Shown here piece by piece: positions 22,649 through 33,745 of a stretch of 64,000 bases of DNA. The stretch's first letter is position 1; the number at the start of each line of letters is the position of its first letter. Source of the stretch: Mycoplasma sp. Mirounga ES2805-ORL (GTDB taxonomy: Bacteria; Bacillota_I; Bacilli_A; Mycoplasmatales; Metamycoplasmataceae); assembly GCF_017084445.1 (NCBI RefSeq), contig NZ_CP070947.1, forward strand, positions 310,001 through 374,000, given 5' to 3'. Both the position numbers and the translations under genes were made by a program. Under the pieces are notes generated by a model that was not told the DNA's origin, ran no database searches, and saw nothing but the letters and a program-made list of their open reading frames with translations.

Positions 22649-22725
22649 GGAGAAGTAGCTCAGTTTGGCAGAGCGCTACGTTTGGGACGTAGTGGTCGCA
22701 GGTTCAAATCCTGTCTTCTTCACCA
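22649..22725 (+). tRNA. tRNA-Pro (TGG)
   Basis: Acceptor GGAGAAG/CTTCTTC, anticodon stem CTACG/CGTAG with loop TTTGGGA, so the anticodon is TGG. CCA is encoded. First of eight tRNAs. Confidence 0.94.
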
Positions 22726-22726
22726 C

Positions 22727-22803
22727 GGGGGATTAGCTCATTTGGCTAGAGCACTTGCCTTGCACGCAAGGGGTGGTGGGTTCGAATCCCATATCCTCCA
22801 CCA
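22727..22803 (+). tRNA. tRNA-Ala (TGC)
   Basis: Acceptor GGGGGAT/ATCCTCC, anticodon stem CTTGC/GCAAG with loop CTTGCAC, so the anticodon is TGC. CCA is encoded; one base separates it from tRNA-Pro. Confidence 0.94.
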
Positions 22804-22808
22804 TTTAT

Positions 22809-22885
22809 GGCGTTGTAGCTCAGTTGGTTAGAGCATCCGGTTCATACCCGGAAGGTCAAGAGTTCGACTCTCTTCGACGCTACCA
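22809..22885 (+). tRNA. tRNA-Met (CAT), elongator
   Basis: Anticodon stem TCCGG/CCGGA with loop TTCATAC gives CAT. The acceptor GGCGTTG/CGACGCT pairs along its length (G-T first pair), unlike the initiator tRNA farther on, so this is most likely the elongator Met tRNA. Confidence 0.85.
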
Positions 22886-22912
22886 TATGTAAATTACGAT
22901 CTAACTGTTCTT

Positions 22913-22988
22913 GGACCTATAGCTCAACGGTTAGAGCAACCGGCTCATAACCGGTTGGCTACAGGTTCGAATCCTGTTAGGTCCACCA
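22913..22988 (+). tRNA. tRNA-Ile2 (CAT, lysidine-type)
   Basis: The anticodon as written is CAT, but the body (GGACCTATAGCTCAACGGTTAG at its start, acceptor GGACCTA/TAGGTCC) closely resembles the minor isoleucine tRNA of Firmicutes, whose C34 is changed to lysidine by TilS so that it reads AUA. AUA codons are common in this window. Confidence 0.82.
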
Positions 22989-22989
22989 C

Positions 22990-23082
22990 GGGTGATTACC
23001 CAAGTCTGGCTGAAGGGAACGGTCTTGAAAACCGTCAGGGGCTTCACGGCCCGCGGGGGTTCAAATCCCTCATCACCCGCCA
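22990..23082 (+). tRNA. tRNA-Ser (TGA)
   Basis: A 93-base tRNA with a long variable arm (GGGGCTTCACGGCCC region), acceptor GGGTGAT/ATCACCC, discriminator G and anticodon loop CTTGAAA giving TGA. The extra arm is the class II mark of serine tRNA. Confidence 0.93.
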
Positions 23083-23127
23083 TTCGCTTTTCTATTTCTT
23101 GAAAAGCACCAATTTTAAACTCAATAT

Positions 23128-23204
23128 CGCGGAGTGGAGAAGTTAGGCATCTCGCAGGGCTCATAACCCTGAGGTCGTTGGTTCAAGTCCAACCTCCGCC
23201 ACCA
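23128..23204 (+). tRNA. Initiator tRNA-fMet (CAT)
   Basis: Acceptor CGCGGAG/CTCCGCC leaves the first position unpaired (C1 x C72), the hallmark of bacterial initiator tRNA. The anticodon stem GCAGGG/CCCTG encloses CTCATAA with CAT. Confidence 0.93.
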
Positions 23205-23208
23205 ATAT

Positions 23209-23285
23209 GGTCCAGTGGTAAAGTGGTTTAATACGCCTCCCTGTCACGGAGGAGATCGCGGGTTCAATTCCCGTCTGGACCGCCA
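23209..23285 (+). tRNA. tRNA-Asp (GTC)
   Basis: Acceptor GGTCCAG/CTGGACC, discriminator G, anticodon stem CCTCC/GGAGG with loop CTGTCAC giving GTC. CCA is encoded. Confidence 0.94.
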
Positions 23286-23286
23286 T

Positions 23287-23362
23287 GGCTCTGTAGCTCA
23301 GTTGGTAGAGCAACGGACTGAAGCTCCGTGTGTCGCTGGTTCGATTCCTGCCGGAGCCACCA
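23287..23362 (+). tRNA. tRNA-Phe (GAA)
   Basis: Anticodon stem ACGGA/TCCGT with loop CTGAAGC gives GAA. Acceptor GGCTCTG pairs with CGGAGCC apart from a wobble. CCA is encoded; last of the cluster. Confidence 0.93.
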
Positions 23363-23374
23363 TATGATGAAAAT

Positions 23375-23395
23375 CGCCATCTAGGCGTTTTTTTT
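23375..23395 (+). terminator. Terminator of the eight-tRNA cluster
   Basis: CGCC-ATCTA-GGCG stem-loop followed by eight T, 13 bases after tRNA-Phe. Confidence 0.75.
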
Positions 23396-23456
23396 CATAT
23401 CTTGGAGATAAAATGCAATATTACTTAATATATGTACTTTTTTAAATTAAATACAC

Positions 23457-23462
23457 TATAAT
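23457..23462 (+). promoter_or_regulatory. -10 box of the phosphoketolase gene
   Basis: TATAAT lies about 80 bases before the ATG in otherwise unstructured AT-rich DNA. No clear -35. Confidence 0.45.
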
Positions 23463-23542
23463 AATAATTCCTATTAGGGAATATCTTTTTGTTAGAACTA
23501 ATGTTAATTTATTTTTAACAAAAGAATATTAAAGGAGAAAAA

Positions 23543-25924
23543 ATGAATAAAAACAAACAAACAAAGTACGATACAACAGAATATTTAAACAAAGTTGATG
23601 CTTGATTTAGAGCAGCCAATTTTCTTTCAGCCGCTCAAATTTATTTGAGAAATAACCCTTTAGTTACAAGACCTCTAACATCAGATGATGTTAAAGTTTA
23701 TCCAATAGGGCATTGAGGTACAATACCTGGACAAAATTTTATTTATGCACATTTAAATAGAGCAATTAATAAATATGATTTAAATATGTTATACATTGAG
23801 GGTCCTGGACATGGAGGTCAAGTCATGACATCTAATTCATACCTTGATGGAAGTTATACAGAATTATTCCCACATGTAACACAAGATCTTGAAGGTATTA
23901 AATATTTATGTAAACACTTTTCATTCCCCGGAGGAACTGCTAGTCATGCTGCTCCCGAGACACCGGGTTCAATTCATGAAGGTGGAGAACTAGGATACTC
24001 ACTATCTCACGCAACAGGTTTTATACTTGATAACCCTGATCAAATTGCAGCTACAGTTATAGGAGATGGGGAAGCTGAAACAGGTCCTCTTGCAGCTAGC
24101 TGATTTTCAAATTCTTTTATCAACCCAGTAAATGATGGTGCTGTTTTACCTATTTTGCACTTAAATGGTGGAAAAATTTCAAATCCAACAATTCTTAGCA
24201 GAAAATCAAATGAAGAATTAACACAATATTTTAGTGGTCTTGGATATGAACCAATTTTTGTAGAATATTCTGCAAAGATAGATATGCATCAATTAATGGC
24301 TACAAAACTAGATTATGCTATTGAAAAAATTCTTAAAATTCAAGAAAATTCTAGAAAGAAACCCGCAAATGAAGCAAAAAGACCAATATGACCAATGTTA
24401 ATTGTTAGAACACCTAAAGGATGGACTGGACCAGAACAATGAAATGGTGAACAAATTGAAGGTAGTTTTAGAGCACACCAAGTCCCTCTTCCAATAAGTG
24501 CTGAAAAAATGGAACATGTTAAGGAATTAGAAAAATGATTACTTTCATATAAACCTAATGAACTTTTTGACAAAGAAGGAAAACTTTTAAAAGAAATAAA
24601 AGAAATATCTCCTAAAGGAAATAAAAGAATGTCAATGAACCCAATAACAAATGGAGGAATTAACCCTAAGAACTTAACACTTTCTTCTTGAAAAGACTTT
24701 GCTCTAAAATTTAATACGCCAGGTGAAAAAATATCGCAAGATATGGTTGAACTTGGAACATACTTAGCAGATGTAGTTGTTAAAAACCCTGAAAACTTTA
24801 GAGTATTTGGACCAGATGAAACTAAATCAAACCGTCTATACAATTTATTTAAAGTAACTAATAGACAATGACTAGAAAAAACAGATGTTAAATTAGACGA
24901 GGCTTTATCTCCGGCGGGTAGAATAATTGATTCACAATTATCAGAACATCAAGCTGAAGGCTTCTTAGAAGGATATGTATTAACAGGACGCCATGGAATT
25001 TTTGCTTCATATGAATCATTCTTAAGAGTTGTTGACTCAATGATCACTCAACATATGAAATGAATGAAGAAGGCTAATGATGTTTCATGAAGAAAAGATT
25101 ATCCTTCGCTCAACATTATTGCTACTTCAACAGCTTTCCAACAAGACCATAATGGTTACACACACCAAGACCCAGGTATTATTTCACACTTAGCTGATAA
25201 AAGACCTGAAATAATTAGAGAATATTTCCCAGCAGACACAAACACTTTACTAGCTACAATGAATAAATGCTTAACAGAAAGAAACTTAATTAACTTAATA
25301 GTTGCTTCAAAACAGCCTCGTAAACAGTTCTTCACAATTAAAGAATCTGCTGAACTTGTTGAAAAAGGTGTAAAGATTATTGATTGAGCATCAAATACCA
25401 AAGATGGTGAAGAACCTGATATTGTTTTCGCAGCAGCAGGTACAGAACCAAATCTAGAAACACTTGCAGCTATTTCAATAATTAATGAACATTTTCCTGA
25501 AATTAAAATTAGATTTGTTAATGTTCTTGATTTACTAAGATTAAGACATCCTTATCACCATGAAAGAGGTTTAACAGATGAAGAATTTGACAAAATATTC
25601 ACAAAAGATAAACCTATCGTGTTCGCATTCCATGGTTTTGAAGGCATTTTAAGAGATATTTTCTTTGAAAGACATAATCATAATTTGAAAACATTTGGAT
25701 ACCGCGAAGAAGGAGATATTACAACCACTTTTGATATAAGATATTTAAGCCATATGGATCGTTTCCATATTGCAATAGGAGCCTTACAAACTATTAAGCA
25801 TATTGAATCAAAACAATTTGAAGAAGAAATGCAAGGTAAAATTAAATATCATAACGAATACATTCGTGAATATGGTACAGATATTCCTGAAGTTAAAAAC
25901 TGAGAATGAAAGAAACTTAAATAA
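23543..25924 (+). CDS. xfp: Xylulose-5-phosphate/fructose-6-phosphate phosphoketolase
   Basis: A 793-residue thiamine-diphosphate enzyme that splits xylulose 5-phosphate (or fructose 6-phosphate) with phosphate into acetyl phosphate and an aldose phosphate; acetyl phosphate can then give ATP through acetate kinase. Family motifs are clear: [18 protein letters not shown], the [21 protein letters not shown] stretch, ThDP-binding [22 protein letters not shown], and RPRK-like ASKQPRKQF. Full length. ATG follows AAAGGAGAAAAA. It has its own promoter and terminator. Many Trp are TGA. In mycoplasmas with an incomplete upper glycolysis this enzyme links pentose phosphates to energy production. Confidence 0.97.
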
Positions 25925-25930
25925 TTAAGC

Positions 25931-25957
25931 AACCTAGTTTAAAAGACTAGGTTTTTT
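25931..25957 (+). terminator. xfp terminator
   Basis: Stem AACCTAGT/ACTAGGTT with a seven-base loop and six T, seven bases after the stop. Confidence 0.88.
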
Positions 25958-26164
25958 GTCCAAAAAAACTACTAAATAGTTAAAAATAAAAAAATTTAAT
26001 TTTGTATTTTTAAAAATATTCATAGAATTTTATAAATTAAAGATCTAGAAAAATATTTAAAACAAAAACGTTTAATTTTGTTTTAAATATATTGTAAATG
26101 TCAAGTAATATAGAAATTAAAAATAGTATAATTTTATAAACATCCTATTTAGGTAGATAGTAAA

Positions 26165-26623
26165 ATGAGTAAAGTCACGTTGTTGTACGCATCAATTCAC
26201 CATAACAACACTAAAAAAGTTGTTGATTATATTAAAAATAATTTAAACGATGAGATTAATGTATTAGATATTACAAAAACCAAATATTGTGATTTATCTA
26301 ATAGTGAATATATAATTTTTGCATCCGGAATTTATCACGGGTCTATGCATCAATCAATTGTAAAATACATTAATGATACTGACTTGATAGACAAAAAAAT
26401 AATTCTTTTTTATACATGCGGACTAAGATATAAAGATTATGTTGCTTCACTAGGAAAAAAATTAATTAAAAAAAACGCAAAATATATTGGATCATGTTAT
26501 TGTAGGGGACATGATACAAATGGTTTTATAAAAAAAATGGGTGGAATCGGTAAAAGTCATCCAAATGAAAAAGATTGTTTTAAAGTTTTAATCAAAATCA
26601 AAAAACTAATGAAAAAATATTAG
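26165..26623 (+). CDS. Flavodoxin-like protein
   Basis: A 152-residue cytosolic protein with a flavodoxin fold. The first strand and loop (VTLLYASIHHNNTKKVVDYI) match the FMN phosphate-binding S/T-x-x-x-N-T pattern, and YIIFASGIYHGSMHQSI plus IILFYTCGLRYKDY correspond to the later flavin-contacting loops. Members of this group carry electrons or reduce small molecules; a partner is not evident. The ribosome site is weak (AGGTAGATAGTAAA). The final residues are lysine-rich and overlap the terminator. Confidence 0.75.
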   Translation: MSKVTLLYASIHHNNTKKVVDYIKNNLNDEINVLDITKTKYCDLSNSEYIIFASGIYHGSMHQSIVKYINDTDLIDKKIILFYTCGLRYKDYVASLGKKLIKKNAKYIGSCYCRGHDTNGFIKKMGGIGKSHPNEKDCFKVLIKIKKLMKKY

Positions 26624-26631
26624 TTTTTTTT
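26602..26631 (+). terminator. Terminator of the flavodoxin-like gene
   Basis: Stem AAACTAAT/ATTAGTTT with an A-rich loop and a run of eight T; the stop codon TAG lies within the right arm. Confidence 0.7.
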
Positions 26632-26829
26632 ATAAATTAAAAAATATATTTAATAATTAACCCTTGCTTTTTAGGATTTATGAACTCTACATTTATAAAA
26701 AAGTATTTTTTCTATTCATAGAACTATTTATAATATAAAAGTATTTATATTAAATAAGTATTATTATGAGCAATATATAGAATTATAATTTTAATATTTA
26801 TGTATTAATTAGATTAGAAGAGAGGCGCA

Positions 26830-28452
26830 ATGAGCAAAACAAAATTTATTGTAACCACTGGAGGGGTTCTTTCAGGTCTTGGTAAAGGTGTAACAGCTGC
26901 TAGTGTGGGTAATTTATTAAAATCTCAAGGATTTAGCGTATTTGCACTTAAATTAGATCCTTACCTAAATATTGACCCAGGAGTTATGAGTCCTACCGAG
27001 CACGGAGAAGTTTATGTAACAGCAGATGGTGGAGAAACTGACTTAGATTTAGGACACTATGAAAGATTTATAGACGTTAAATTATCTAAAGATAGTAATT
27101 TCACAACAGGTAGAATCTACACACGTATTTTCGAAAAAGAAAGAAGAGGAGAATATAATGGCAAGACCGTTCAAATTGTTCCTCATGTCGTAGAAGAAAT
27201 TATTAGTATTATTGAAAACCTCGAAAAAACAAAAAAACCAGATTTTATGTTAATTGAAATTGGCGGCACTGTTGGAGACTTAGAATCAAATCCTTACATT
27301 TATGCAATTAGTCAATTCGCAAATAACAATCCAGGAAGAGTATTCTTCAATCACTTAGCATTTATACCTTACTTAACAGCTTCAATGGAATATAAATCAA
27401 AACCAAGTCAAGTTTCGATAGCTTCACTTCGTTCATTTGGAATTAATCCTAATTTACTATTACTTCGTTCGCAAGGTGAGGTTGAAAGTTCAATAATTAA
27501 AAAAGTTGGAGAAAAAGCATTTCTAAAAAATAACCAAGTTATTAATATTCCAGATAGAGCGAACATTTATGAAATACCTTTATATCTAGAAGAACAAGGC
27601 GTAATTGAAATAATTTATGACTTTTTCAAAATTAAAAAACCAATTAATAAAAATGCTAATAAACCTTGAAATGATTTCATAAAAAAATACCTAGCCGAGA
27701 GAAAACATAATGTAAATTTATTATTAGTTGGAAAATATACCGGTTTAGAAGATGCTTATTTATCAATAATTTCTTCTTTAAAAATAGCTGCTGCTCATCA
27801 AAATGTAAATTTAAAATACACATTGATTAACTCAGAAGAAATAACAAAAAATAATATTAAAGAAAAAATTAATAATTATGATGGAGTTTTAATTCTACCT
27901 GGTTTCGGTGTTAGAGGATTTGATGCTAAAGTAAATGTTGCTAGATACACAAGAGAAAATAAAATTCCAACACTTGGAATATGCTTAGGTTTTCAGGCTA
28001 TGGCTGTTGCTCAAGCTCAAATTCTAAATATACCTAATCCAACAAGTAAAGAATTTGAAATTAAAGGTCAAAAACAATCATTTATATTAACACCTTTCTA
28101 TGAAAATGGAGACACCATGCAATTAGGTGGAACACTTAGATTAGGTGAAGATGATGTTCAAGCAATTAAGGGAACAAAAGCAGAGGAAATATATGGTAAG
28201 AATATTTTTCAAGCAAGACATCGTCATAGATATGAAATTGCTGATGAATTTAAAAATATTTTAGAAGATAATGAATTTATTTTTAGTGGTAGACATCCTA
28301 AATTAAATGTTGCCGAAATATGCGAAGTTAAAAATCATCCATTTTATGTTGGTGTTCAATACCACCCAGAATTTAGTACTGGTGTTGTTAAATCAAACCC
28401 ACTATTTGATAATTTCTTCCAAACAATAATTAAAGAAAAGGAAACAAAATAA
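26830..28452 (+). CDS. pyrG: CTP synthase
   Basis: A 540-residue enzyme that aminates UTP to CTP with glutamine and ATP. The synthetase half starts KFIVTTGGVLSGLGKGVTA (P-loop type) and includes DPYLNIDPGVMSP and EIGGTVGDLES. The glutaminase half has the oxyanion region PGFGVRG, the nucleophile Cys in LGICLGFQ, and the His-Glu pair in YHPEF. The two halves join through a TGA-encoded Trp. ATG follows AGAGAGGCGC. It is the first gene of a tightly packed trio: its stop overlaps the ATG of ileS. Confidence 0.97.
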
Positions 28453-31133
28453 TGTCAGACAATAATTATAAAGATACATTAAATATGCCTAAAACTGATT
28501 TTGAAATGAGAGGCAATTTAACAACAAAAGAACCTGAATTTAGAAAATATTGAGAGAAAATAAACCTATATGAAAAGGTGCTAGAAAAAAATAAAAATAA
28601 TAAACCATTTATTATTCATGATGGGCCTCCGTATGCAAATGGAAGCTTACATATCGGACATGCTCTAAATAAAATATTGAAAGATATTATAGTTAGATAT
28701 AAAAGCTTGCAAGGTTTTTATAGTCCTTTTGTTCCTGGATGAGATACTCACGGATTACCTATTGAACACAAAATGCTTGAAGAAGCACAACTAAATTTTC
28801 ATAATTTAAATCCTGTTGAATTAAGAAAAAAAGCAAGAGATTATGCTATGACGCAAGTTGAAAAGCAAAAACAAGAATTCTTGCAAATGCAACTTTTAAG
28901 TGATTTTAAAAAATTTTATATAACACTTGATCCTAAATTCGAGGCACGACAATTAAAATTATTCAAAAAAATGGTATTTAGTAATTTAGTTTATAAGGGT
29001 CTAAAACCAGTTTATTGATCTCCTTCTAGTCAATCAGCTTTAGCTGAAGCTGAAGTTGAATACAAAGATATTAAATCACCATCAATCTTTGTTGCTTTTA
29101 AAATAGTTGATAATAATAAAAGTAAAAAAATAAACACAAAAGATAATTTAGTTATATGAACAACAACACCTTGAACATTAATTGCTAACGCAGGTGTTGC
29201 TATAGGCAAAAATATTAAATATTCTAAAGTTCAAGTTAAAACTAGATTTTTTATAGTTGCGACTGACTTAATTAAAAAAGTAGCAAAAGAGCTTGAATGA
29301 AATAAATATAAAATTGTTGAATCATTATCAGAAAAAGACCTTTTAGGTCTCAAGTATGAAAGTCCAGTTAATAAAAATATATGTCCTGTTGTTGAAGGAC
29401 ATCATGTTACAACAGAATCTGGTTCAGGATTAGTTCATATTGCTCCATTATTTGGTGAAGATGATTTTCTAATAGGCAATAAAAATCAACTTGAAAAAAT
29501 TATGCACATTGAAGATGATGGAACAATTAATGAGTATGGTGGCATTTATAGAGGACTTTTTTACTTAAAGGCCAACAAATTAATCTGTGAAAACTTACTA
29601 AAAAGTAGAAAACTTTTAAAAGAGGGCACAATTACTCACTCATATCCACATGATTGAAGAACAAAAAAACCTATTTTATTTAGAGGAACTCCTCAATGAT
29701 TTGTATCAATAAATAAATGTCGTCAAGAAATTTTGATTGAATTAGATAAAGTAAAAACCTATCCTGATTGAGCTAAAAAACGTTTAAGCAATATGATTTC
29801 AGAACGTCAAGATTGAACTATTAGTCGTCAAAGAACATGGGGCGTTCCTATCATAATTTTCTATGATGAAAATAATGAACCTGTCATAAATGAAGCTGTA
29901 TTTGACTATGTTATAGAAGAAATAGAAAAATACGGTACAGATATTTGATGAGAAAGAGACACTGATCAATTATTACCTGAACAATTTAGAGGCAAAGGTT
30001 ATACAAGAGAAATGGATATTATGGATGTTTGATTTGACTCTGGATCAACAAGTATAGCGGTTGATATTGTTGACGGCTTAAAACCACCTTATGATATATA
30101 TCTTGAGGGTAGCGATCAGTATAGAGGTTGATTTAATTCATCATTAATTAACTCAGTTATTTACAATGCTGTAGCACCATATAAACAAATTATTAGTCAT
30201 GGATTTGTTTTAGATGGTAAAGGCGAAAAAATGTCTAAATCAAAAGGTAACGTGGTTGCTCCTTTAAACATTATTGAAAAGCAAGGTGCTGATATTTTAA
30301 GACTTTGAATCGCAAATAGTGAATACACAAATGATGTAACTATCAGTGATGCAATAATTAAACAAAACAGTGAAATTTATAGAAAAATAAGAAACACAAT
30401 TAAATTTATTTTAGGAAATTTAGATGATTATGAATATGAGCCAAACCTAAAATTAACAGGCGTTCATGAATTTATTAAAGAAGACTTTGAAAGAATAAAA
30501 GAAATAATAATTAAATACTATGATGAATTTAAATTTATCAACGTTATTAAGGAATTAAATAATTATATTGTTGAGTTATCAAGTTTTTACTTAAGCGTTG
30601 TAAAAGATATTCTTTACATTGAAGAAAAAAATTCTTTAAATAGAAGAATGGTTCAAAAGAACCTATATGAAATTGTTGAATTTTTAATAATTGCATTGGC
30701 TCCAATTCTCCCAACAACATGTGAAGATGCTTATTCTTATTTCAATAAAAATAACAAATTAGAATCAGTTCACTTAGAAACAATGCCTACATTTAGAAAA
30801 GCAAACTCAGAAATATTACTTCAATGAAAAGAATTTTTCAAAATAAGAGATGAAGTTAATATTTTATTAGAACAAGCAATAAAGGATAATTTAATTAAAA
30901 GAACTAATGAGGCAAAATTAGTTATTGATCTAAAACAAAATGAATTCTTAAAGAGCATTAATTTGAAACAACTTTTAATGGTTGGTGTAATTGAATTTGG
31001 TTCAGAAATGAAAGTTACTGCATTTGAATCTGATAAGTGCTTGCGTTGTTGAAATCACTTCCAAAAAAATAAAATTGAAGATGGGTTATGTCCTCAATGT
31101 CATAAAATAATTTTTAAAGGAAATAATGAGTAA
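28452..31133 (+). CDS. ileS: Isoleucyl-tRNA synthetase
   Basis: An 893-residue class I synthetase with an editing domain. HIGH is in [11 protein letters not shown], the KMSKS loop in [10 protein letters not shown], the editing site lies around [13 protein letters not shown], and the C-terminal zinc finger uses CLRCW and CPQCH. The ATG overlaps the pyrG stop by one base (TAATG), so the genes are translationally coupled. About 16 Trp codons are TGA. The strong overlap with lspA downstream matches the ileS-lspA order of many bacteria. No T-box leader is present. Confidence 0.97.
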
Positions 31134-31821
31134 AGAAGTTGATGGATATAAAAAAACTTTTGGTGAAAAACTAAAAGAATCGACAGATAAATTTATTACT
31201 TTTCATAAGAATTTAGTAAAAGACTATAAACAAAATACTAAAAAACGTCTCTTAGGTATCGGACTATTTTGATTGGTGTTCATTGTATTTTTAACAATAG
31301 ATCAATTAACAAAGGGATTACTTTTTGACAGTAATAAATTAGGACAGGCAACTCATGATTTTGGATTATTTGGTATTAGACCCTATTATCATGATGGCGT
31401 TACAATAATTCCAAGTAAAACAATTGGAGTGGCAATATTTGTTCAAATTGTGAGTGTAATACTATGCCTATTAATTGTGTATTTCTCATTTATTTTTAAA
31501 GATAAATATTTACTAACGATATTAGCTCTCATACTTAGTGGAGTATTTGGGAACATGTTTGATAGATTTTATTGCGAAAAAACAATTGAGGGAGTTCCTC
31601 AAGTTAGGGATATTATATTCCTACCTTGAATCGATAAAGGAACATTTAATTTTGCAGACACTAGCATTTTTATAGCTCTAGCATTATCTATAATTATGGG
31701 TATTATCTATCTCTTTAAAGATGATAAAGACGAAGAATCAAAAATTAATGAAGACTCATATAATATATTTTTTATACCATCTGATGTAAAAGATTTTAAA
31801 GAAGAAAAAAATAATAAATAA
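31126..31821 (+). CDS. lspA: Lipoprotein signal peptidase (SPase II)
   Basis: A 231-residue membrane aspartyl protease that cuts lipoprotein signal peptides before the lipidated Cys. The two catalytic aspartates are in GNMFDRFY and NFADTSIF. Four hydrophobic helices are present, the first starting at FWLVFIVFLTIDQ, which also contains the conserved D-Q-x-T-K. There is an N-terminal basic extension of about 45 residues before TM1 and a charged C-terminal tail, both longer than in typical bacteria. The ATG lies inside the end of ileS. It would process the giant lipoprotein in this window. Confidence 0.93.
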
Positions 31822-31836
31822 AAAACTAGGCAAAAT

Positions 31837-31869
31837 AAAACATAACATTTACAAAAGTGTTATGTTTTT
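31837..31869. terminator. Bidirectional terminator between lspA and licD-like gene
   Basis: Stem AAACATAACA/TGTTATGTTT with A-rich left flank and T-rich right flank, placed between two convergent genes. Confidence 0.75.
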
Positions 31870-31899
31870 GTCTATTATTTTTAAGGTTTTATTTTATCG

Positions 31900-32691
31900 T
31901 TAATCATTTGCAGTTTCAAAAAATCCGTAATAATGGCATCCTTTTGTCTTTATAGGAGTTCTTCAATTTGAACCATATTCTTTTTCAAAAAGTTGCTCAA
32001 TATTATTAATAATGTAATATTCATTATCATTAAACTTTACCTTTTTCATATTATCAAAAGCATTTAGTTCAATTCATAACTCAGAGCTATGCTTAGATGG
32101 TCAAGTTGATAAAGCATATACTTCAGGGTTATTATCATGTAATTGTTTATATGTTTCTTTATAGCTTAGTTTTTTGGTTCACAAAAAGCCTTTAACAAAA
32201 ATTCTGGATAGCGTTCTTAAGATTTTTTTAGTGAAATAATAATTTACTCCGGTTCAAGCTTTTAGTCCTCTTAAAACATTTAACTTAGATTTATTATATT
32301 TGTAGATTTTTTGTTTAGTACTAGGTATAGCAATAAATAAATCAATATAAAGTGAGTTAGGGTCTTTAAAATCAACTTTTTTTCTAGATTCTATAAACCT
32401 TGGAAAAGTTAAAAAATGCTCCTTAGAGTTTTCGTTTGTAAGTAATCTATCTGGATAGTTTTTTAATAAAAAATCATATGCTTCTTGTTTTATAACAATG
32501 TCGATATCAGTATCTCATTCAATAATTTTATTATCTCTCACCGCTCCTAATGCAGTACCATAAATAAGAGAATAATCAAAATTATTATGGCTAAGAATAT
32601 CTGTAACCTCTTTTAATAATTTCAAGTTACCTAATTGTCTACTTTTAATATTTTCTGGCAGAGAAGGATGATTCTTACTTTTCTTATTCAT
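31900..32691 (-). CDS. LicD-family phosphotransferase (first copy)
   Basis: A 263-residue protein of the LicD family (nucleotidyltransferase fold), which moves phosphocholine or a similar phospho-group from a CDP- or CMP-activated donor onto sugars or surface polymers. The core signature is YSLIYGTALGAVRDNKIIEW followed by the metal-binding DTDID. Later blocks include the YIDLFIAIP strand. No signal peptide or membrane segment. ATG is well placed after GGAGGTATTAT. It lies about 1 kb from the fused nucleotidyltransferase-aminotransferase gene, which could make its donor. A second copy is at 48101-48862. Confidence 0.85.
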
Positions 32692-32792
32692 ATAATACCT
32701 CCAAAATTTTAGTTTAATTATAAAACAACATTTTAAAATGATTCTAGGTGAATAATAATTAATTAACTCATTTTTATAAATTAACTAATAAA

Positions 32793-32815
32793 AAATCAGC
32801 CTAGGCTGATTAATT
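32793..32815 (-). terminator. Terminator of the BI-1-like gene
   Basis: The 18-base perfect palindrome AATCAGCCTAGGCTGATT (32794-32811), with As on the left that become a U-run on the minus transcript, overlaps the stop codon of the gene. Confidence 0.75.
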
Positions 32816-33577
32816 TTTAAATGCTAAATAAATTCTTATTAGATAAATTGTTAAGTAGATATAGTCATAAGCTAATTTAAATCCAAAGAATAAACCTATT
32901 TGAGCAACCTTGATCTTTGATTGTGATTCAGGATCAAGTCTTTTATATACAGAATCAAATTTAATTATTAAGAATCAATCAAATGCCATATATATAACCA
33001 TTAATGCAACACCAAGTAAAAGATAAACGGTATATAAGAATTTACTAAACAAGAAGAAAAAGCTTAATAAACCAACAATCAACATTGATATTGCAAGTGT
33101 AATCATAGGAACTCATAAGTTAGCAATGTTAATTTTATTATAGAAGGCTAAAAAACCTGTTACAGTTGTAATTATTGCCGGCACTAATAAAATTAAGAAT
33201 AATACACTTCAGTTAATGTTTTGAGCCGCATATTGCAATAGAGCTCCTAAAGCACCAATTCCAAACCAAAACATAAGAAATGTTACAATTGGAAGCAACA
33301 CTCAAAAATTCATTCTCATGCCGAAGAAGAAGGTTACAAATAATAAAACTATTGCTCCCACAGACATAGTAATTAATATTTCAACATTATTTAGAAGAAA
33401 ACTAAGAAATGGTGTAAATAAAGTTGTGTTTATTAAAGCTGCAGTTCCAAAAGCAATTGCTAAACAATAACCAAATCAAATTAACGATGAAGCAATAATT
33501 GAACTTTGTTGAGTTTTAGTTTTATTGAATGCATTTTGTTCTATATCATTATTTTTTAATTTTTCATTTATATTCAT
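32810..33577 (-). CDS. BI-1/YbhL-like integral membrane protein
   Basis: A 255-residue membrane protein with about seven hydrophobic helices (for example EILITMSVGAIVLLFVTFFF, WSVLFLILLVPAIITTVTGF, MLIVGLLSFFFLF) after a hydrophilic N-terminus of 25 residues. The short polar C-terminal part with a Tyr-Asp in the last helix (FKLAYDYIYLTIYLIRIYL) resembles the Bax-inhibitor-1/YbhL family, which includes pH-sensitive calcium leak channels. I rate the family call as likely, not certain. Trp are often TGA. The ATG is near A/T-rich DNA without a strong SD. Confidence 0.65.
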
Positions 33578-33745
33578 AATTATCAATTATAAATAATAAT
33601 TATTTTTTATTAAGAAAACACTTTTTTTAATAAAAATGCAAGTCATATATTTAAAAACAATAAAAAATATAATATTTCAAAATTAATATTAAAATTATTA
33701 AATTAGATTAATATCAAAAATATTTAATAAAGGGAGATTTAGAAA

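Noticed and set aside
22931-23164. ORFs on both strands within the tRNA cluster
   Set aside because: They lie over tRNA-Ile, tRNA-Ser and tRNA-fMet and reflect the GC-richer tRNA sequence.
26632-28452. T-box or other amino-acid-responsive leader for the pyrG-ileS-lspA operon
   Set aside because: The region before pyrG has no T-box sequence or specifier hairpin, and ileS has no gap before it.
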